Shown here piece by piece: positions 58,481-64,000 of a stretch of DNA of 64,000 bases. Source of the DNA: Dysidea avara (lineage: Eukaryota; Porifera; Demospongiae; Dictyoceratida; Dysideidae). A program made the translations under genes and the position numbers. Where the stretch lies: positions 8,276,143 through 8,340,142 of the forward strand of contig NC_089274.1 in NCBI RefSeq assembly GCF_963678975.1, read 5' to 3'. Under the pieces are notes generated by a model that made no database searches, had not been told where the DNA came from, and was given only the letters and a program-made list of their open reading frames with translations. Position 1 is the stretch's first letter. Each line of letters begins with the position of its first letter.

Positions 58481-60900
58481 TTTATCACCAGTACATACAT
58501 GCATGACTCCCGATTTTGAGTGGAAAACCTACTAGATATAATATGACGTGATGTAAATTGTTACTTTTAGTGGTACTATAATTTGACTATCCTACATGCA
58601 CATATGAATCAATGAGCTATTCTACTGCTACAGATGACTCTCGCAGGCTTTGCATAGCCACCTCAAACATTTATATACTAGATCTATATAGCTACTGTGT
58701 AACTGCTGTTATTCTTGTTTTTGTTTTTTCTGTAGTTGCTTTGTGTAAATTGTGTTGTCCTGCTTACTTTTATGTCCTTGTAACTGTATGTGTTTTACGT
58801 GTGTTTTATTACTCCAACAAAGAAAAAAGAACAGCTTTGCCAATTGTTGGGAGGTAATAATCAATCAATTGCTGCTACTACTACTCTCACTTATTCTACT
58901 TCAATTCTCTATGAATCCATTAAATCTTTTTAATTCTCCATTCAATTAATGGCGTGAGCATTGCCAGCTATTTTTCACTGCCAAGCAATGCTTATAGCTC
59001 CTTCAAAGATACTACTGCTTGAAACTTGCTGCAGAAGCTGCTTGTAGCATACTATTTCTTGCAGCAAGCTACAGCTGCAATTTGCTGATGCTTGTAACTT
59101 GCTGCCTCTGCAGGTGCTTACAAATAACTGCTACCATGGCTGCTGTGGTTGTAAATTTTAGTGCTTCTTGCTTCTTGGATGCTTCTACTTCTATATAATT
59201 ACAGCTTGGTTCTACTACATTATTTACACTCTGCATGCTTGTAGCTTGCTGCTACTCCTTCTAGCTGCCGTAAGCCCCAAGGAGCAGCTGCAAGTTGCAA
59301 GCTGTATAGCAACAAGATACCAGTATAGTAGCGGCCAGCTTGCAAGTAGTAGTGACAGTACGGAAAAGCAAGCTGAGTAGAAATTGCACACTGTAAGAAG
59401 CATTAACATTTTGCAGCAGTTAGTTGCGAGCACCAGCAGTAGCAGCAATTAAGGTATATGGCAGCAAAGTACAAGTAACAACAATCACAAACAGCAGTAG
59501 ACTTTTGCAAGAAACAGCAAGGTAGCCAGCAATACCTTCCAGCATTGAATTTTCATAAAGATTACATTTACAAATTCAAAAACACTACCAAATTCAATCT
59601 CAAAATTATTGAGGAAACTATACCAACTAATTCTATTTTGTAGCTCAGTATATAGCTACTATTACCTTTCATACTTCCAGTGTTGAACTCAGCAAATTTC
59701 AGCCAAAATCAATCTCAGAGTGTTAGTTTTCAAAATTTCCATGGGGAGCAGCCTAGGCCTTACATTAATTTATTTTTTTAGTTTAGCAGCTATAACAAGT
59801 CTTAACATGTTTGAGTGAAATTTCACTTCTGTCATCAAAATTCAGCAACCTACATCCCTGTTGCAATGTTAAATGATGACAATCGTTCTCTGCACCGGTT
59901 ACCATCCTTGTACCAGATCTCAATTTCTGAATTCTGACTTGCTGTATTCCTTATTCTTTCCATGCTTCTTTTTTATTTCTGAGGAGAAATTTAAATGAAC
60001 ACTCATTAGCTATCATTTGGTACTTTTCTCATCATGCTTTCCTTTTCAGTGCAGCATTATTAGAATACTGCTGCTGATCAACAGAACTGTGATAGGAAGC
60101 TTTTAGTTATCTGCTGTAGTGATATCCTATAAAGCAAAAAACTTGTCTTATTCATAAAGAGACTACATTACTGCTTTGCTGCATATGATAATGTTCTTTG
60201 ATCACCATTCTTTGCAAGTAAATCTTGCCTGCTCAAGTCCAATGGTGCTTTGTGGAGCTTGGTCCCAATCACTTGAGGTCATATTTGTAAAGCATTTGTA
60301 AATGATTTAGCCTGGTCCACATGAAGATTTTTGCGGCATAAGTTTTTATTTTTACTTTTTTGCACTACATTAAGGTTGCTATTGTATGAGAAATGTCAGG
60401 AGTTTATGAAGAGCCGAAGGAACATGAAATTTACACTGCCTGCCAGGTGCCATCACATTTCAAATCAATCGCTGATTAGTTTCCATATAAGGAAAATAAA
60501 ATTCCATTTATTTGAAGCTGTATACAAAATTTCACATGACCAGTGACACATGGCAATGGTAAAGTTGGCTGAGTCTTCTCGAGGTCTTTCTCTTCTTCAA
60601 TGGTGGTGAACTCATCTCTACTTCGTGTGGCTGGAGTGCCATTTGCACGTGATGTAAAACAAACACAGTGACATAATTTGGATTGTCATGGAACTCAGTT
60701 TCACACTCCTTCGCCGCCTTTGGCAGCTCATAAGCTCCTGGTAATGTACTTAGGACTATGTAACTTGTTCCATGGTATGCTCAACATGTCATGCATAGAA
60801 ATATGCATCAATACATTGCCCAAACAATTTAGTAACCATTCATCATAAAACAGTCAATTTGTCATAATTTTGTGACTACTCTCAGCTTGACTAAGAAACT
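58481..60900. other. No recognisable gene; GCAAG/CTTGC-rich patch
   Basis: Between about 59020 and 59520 the words CTTGCTGC, GCTGCAAG and AGCAGC recur on both strands, a low-complexity patch. Membrane-like short frames near 58612-58860 have no support. Confidence 0.45.
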
Positions 60901-61405
60901 AATACTGCTGTGTGCTGCTCAATATACAAGTGAAAAAAGTATATCGCAAACGTATCTTTGAATCGGTTGGGTATCAAAGATGTGTTCTTAAGATATTTTC
61001 TGGCTTGAGCGGTTCCTTTGACTAAAGTGATCATACAGCCCAACCGATAAAACCCACAATCATATTCTAACATAGTAAAGCATAATGATGCATGAATAAT
61101 GTTCTGAGGGCTATTAGTCCACACTTTAAAACCATGATCAATCATCATGCAATAAAGCAAACAGGGTGAGTACTCTGTAGTTCTGTACAGTACTAATTAT
61201 TTTAAAGTACGGTAGCACTGTATAGTATGGAATAGGTATCACACATATTTATACTCTCCTGCCATAAAACGTCATCATAACCTTCCTTCACGACAGCTTG
61301 GCTACGAATATATGAACAAAGAAATAAAAGCCATTGAAAAGGGAGACCATTTACAACCTCAGCTATGCATTTACTAAAGGACGCTTATTCCTACTCCAGT
61401 TGTGG

Positions 61406-61596
61406 CTATACTACATTGACAGGCTGTATAATGATCGAAGTTGGAATTAAATGTGCAGGCGTAGGCAATCTCCCTTCTTTCAGGGCTTTTTTATTTCTAT
61501 GATCCATACTTAAAATACACTTTTGCATATGGTAATAATCATGCCAATTTTGAATAATTCCATTTACCCATCTCTCCTTGGATATATATGCCAAAT
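61406..61596 (-). CDS. Possible terminal exon, unknown protein
   Basis: Minus strand: an acceptor with a pyrimidine tract (CTCTTTTGTTTTCAG) precedes a frame reading LAYISKERWVNGIIQNWHDY and ending PTSIIIQPVNVV-stop. It is protein-like, but its relation to the exons at 61993-62184 is unclear, because those already end in a stop. Confidence 0.25.
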
Positions 61597-61729
61597 CTGA
61601 AAACAAAAGAGCTTAGCTATAATTTGGCTAAACACCTATCCACAGGCCAAGCTCATATGCATCCAGTGGTAGTTAGCTATAAGCTCTTGGGTAAGCCTGC
61701 TTCATTTGGACCAGTTTGGTGAACAAAAC

Positions 61730-61976
61730 TGATAGCTAGCTAAATACTGCATGTAGTTTGGTGAACTACATCGCAAAACTCACACCAGACCTAAAAACTG
61801 GTTTGGCAACCCCTGGTTTGACCCGGACCGATTTTGGTTGGGCCAGACCAGTTTTGGATGCCAAGAATGGTCCAGCTGGACCAGTTTTGACCAAAACTGA
61901 TCTGGCCAGACCGAGTTTTGACCAAAACTAGTCCAGCCAGACTGATTTTTGCCCTGGACCAAGTTTGGCATTACGT
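61730..61976. repeat. Short degenerate repeat of GACCAGTTTTG
   Basis: Variants of GACCAGTTTTGACCAAAACT, often self-complementary (CAGTTTTG / CAAAACTG), repeated about eight times. Confidence 0.7.
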
Positions 61977-61992
61977 ACCATTTAGATGTTGA

Positions 61993-62184
61993 TTACTTCT
62001 TCTGTTTGTCTGTTAATTCTGCCAAGTCCTGAATAGAAGCAAAAAGTCACAGTAACTTGAAGGACATAAAAGAATCTAGGATGTCTTGCTTTTCTTTTGC
62101 TATATAGTTTGGCAAGCAACCCTTTGGTATGATCTAGTCCAGTTATAATTGCATGCTCTTTCAATTCAAAACTTGCATACGATT
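61993..62184 (-). CDS. Probable 3' end of a gene: two exons, unknown protein
   Basis: Minus strand. Exon 62184-62057 reads SYASFELKEHAIITGLDHTK and continues LLAKLYSKRKARHPRFFYVLQ before GTTACT. A 28-bp intron-like gap ending TTCTATTCAG leads to 62028-61993, DLAELTDKQKK-stop, in phase. The intron would be very short, though short introns are also frequent in the MULE gene. Candidate upstream exons near 62420-62580 are ambiguous. No domain recognised. Confidence 0.35.
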
Positions 62185-62599
62185 CTTAGTATATATGAAT
62201 CATAGTACTAAAATGATCATTCCATATTAGATCTCATGCATGCTACTACAGCCCATTTCATAGCTGTATGACTAAAGACCAAGGGATTACAGCAATTCCA
62301 TGTTTTTGTTATGCCTTCCACCAATGAATAATATATACAATAGTAGTATAGTTAATTTACATAATATACATATGGAGGGATAATCCACATTAGTAATATG
62401 ATGGCAGCAAGAGTGGATCTGGAATTTTTGCAAAAGAAAGAGCACACCGGTAGAAGTAACCACACAGTGCATGTGATTCACTCTGCAAAATGCAAACATA
62501 AGATTTCTAGTGGGGTCTGGAATTATCTCTCCAAAGGAAACTTTGAAGAAATAAGCTTTTGAAATTGAATGTGATGGCACTTCAACTTAAAGTCATTTT

Positions 62600-64000
62600 A
62601 TTGAAAATTCATATACGTACAGTATATACAGTACTGAGCTAGAAAACAGAATTAGTAGAAGCTATAAGGTCTAAAGTACAAGCAATGGGCACTTCTGGTG
62701 CGAGGTGTACAGGTGCTTCTGCTTTTCAGTTTAAACAACCAAAATACTGATTCTCCTAACTCTACTATGATCTAGATCCTAGTCAGATATTCTTTGTAGA
62801 TGAATGATCAAGTATAGTGTTTTATAATTATACTACTCTTAAAGTAGTGACTACTCTATTACAGTATCTTGATTTTAATGCAGACGGAACTCAAAACCAT
62901 CTATTTTCCCATGTTCCCCTTGTAATATTATGTCATGGGTAGGGACAGGATTGGATATATTCACTATCATAAACTGCACAAAAATCTTTGAAATAATTAA
63001 AGCTTAGATATGTACAATGAGTATAACACTATGAAAATTTTCTGAAGGAAGACAGGCTGTGGAAATTCGCCTCTGACAGGCATACAACTCAGTGCTGTCA
63101 GCATTGATAGGATTCAGTATGGTTACTACACCCCTACACCAAACTAATAATTATATTATGCATTGCAAATGATTTATAACCAAAGGTGCAAGTATAGTAA
63201 GTACCATACATCAAAAAGTCATACCATACTGGAATCCTTTCTAGAAATTTATTTCAGTCTTTATACTCTCTTCTATGCAGCCCCTGCCAGTGCTGCTGTA
63301 GTCTAGCATATGCATGGAGGTCGACTGTGAGTAATCTGTAGCGGGGCTAGTTGCTTTAGACAAGTTGACAACTTCTTCTCATTCTTCAAATTTCAAGAGG
63401 AAAACTACAAACTGGCTTATTTAAATTATTAATTATGAGGTTTTCACTCACAGAGAAATGCCACACTTTTGACCAACCTCCTCTTCACACATGCAGCTTA
63501 GAAACATATAAAATATGTGTATCCTTTTTCTTCAAGGGTGGGTAACAAGTACACTACCTACTCCCCATGATTTTACTATATTATTCTATACCTTTTGTAA
63601 ACCCAGACTGTTATATCAGTTAGAAGTTTGTTGTTGAAGATGTACATGATTGACTATAAATAATCATACAATTGTAAGTCTGAAGGAGTGTTTTTTTATA
63701 GTGTTGCAATAGATACTGCAATACCACAATCTGTTGTAATTAAGTTTGTAACTTTGAAGGCATGTTTTGTAGTGTTGCCATGGATACTACAATACCATGG
63801 TCTGTTATTACCATTGATACATCAGGATCCATTTCATAGTGTTACCATGGTTACCACAAGTGTCTATTATGTTAAATGACAGTTTGCGTAAAATTTCCCT
63901 TTAGAAAGCACATACTATGCAACTGGGTTTTATGTCACTTACTCTGCATAAAATCTTTCCATTAAGTACACAAAGGAGACATTGGCATAAAATCTTCCCT
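62600..64000. other. No recognisable gene; weak tandem repeats at the right edge
   Basis: At about 63695-63860 the phrase GTGTTGCCATGGATACTACA recurs three times at roughly 70-bp spacing. At 63887-64000 GCATAAAATCTTTCC recurs at about 50-60 bp. A degenerate inverse CTCTAATAGAG motif (ACTCTATTACAGTATCTTGA) is at 62853. Confidence 0.5.

Noticed and set aside
58612..58949. Membrane-like small proteins
   Set aside because: Hydrophobic readings of T-rich DNA with no start context or homology that I recognise.

Overview
The window reads as invertebrate nuclear DNA: AT-rich, intron-bearing and dense with transposable-element remains. It has GT-AG spliced coding exons, many broken LINE reverse transcriptases, short inverted-repeat elements (MITEs), long satellites and (CA)n/(AT)n microsatellites. 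A demosponge is my best guess, from the style of the repeats and the AIG1/GIMAP GTPases, but this is an inference. A run of exactly 200 N at 43927-44126 is an assembly gap. No rRNA gene, intact tRNA gene or prokaryotic operon is visible.
Layout. 1-5 kb: LINE relics, two hAT-like MITEs, a hairpin element. 5.6-10 kb: a 24/26-bp satellite that decays rightwards. 12.9-18.7 kb: three LINE copies, one split by a hAT MITE with an 8-bp target duplication. 18.9-29.4 kb: the main discovery. 30.9-34 kb: a GIMAP-type GTPase exon, a hAT element with a nested MITE, and foldbacks. 35.8-45.7 kb: LINE relics, four structured MITEs or foldbacks, a second GIMAP exon. 45.7-48 kb and 54.4-54.9 kb: copies of one long repeat family. 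50.5-53.5 kb: a large intronless coding region with one frameshift. 55-57.2 kb: a 31-bp satellite. 57.4-58.3 kb: a palindrome and a LINE nuclease-domain fragment. 58.5-64 kb: little beyond a possible 3' gene end on the minus strand.
Main result. 18927-29386 has the structure of a complete Mutator-like (MULE) DNA transposon of 10.46 kb. Its 42-bp terminal inverted repeats match at 41 positions and are flanked by the 9-bp duplication TTTTGATAC. It sits inside a copy of a roughly 365-bp MITE, and an uninterrupted copy of that MITE (32143-32506) shows the empty target with TTTTGATAC once. The element carries a gene I could assemble into 20 exons with consistent splice phases: 3408 nt, 1136 codons. 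The domain order is two C2H2 fingers, a FAR1/FLYWCH-like DNA-binding region, a MULE transposase core, a SWIM finger, a CXXC finger of the type that binds unmethylated CpG, and a C-terminal OTU cysteine protease. A single in-frame TGA lies in the core where a conserved tryptophan is expected; all other frames are open.
Nesting is extensive: MULE in MITE, MITE in a hAT element, hAT MITE just upstream of the MULE start codon, hAT MITE inside a LINE. An 11-bp palindrome, CTCTAATAGAG, recurs in at least seven places across otherwise different elements.
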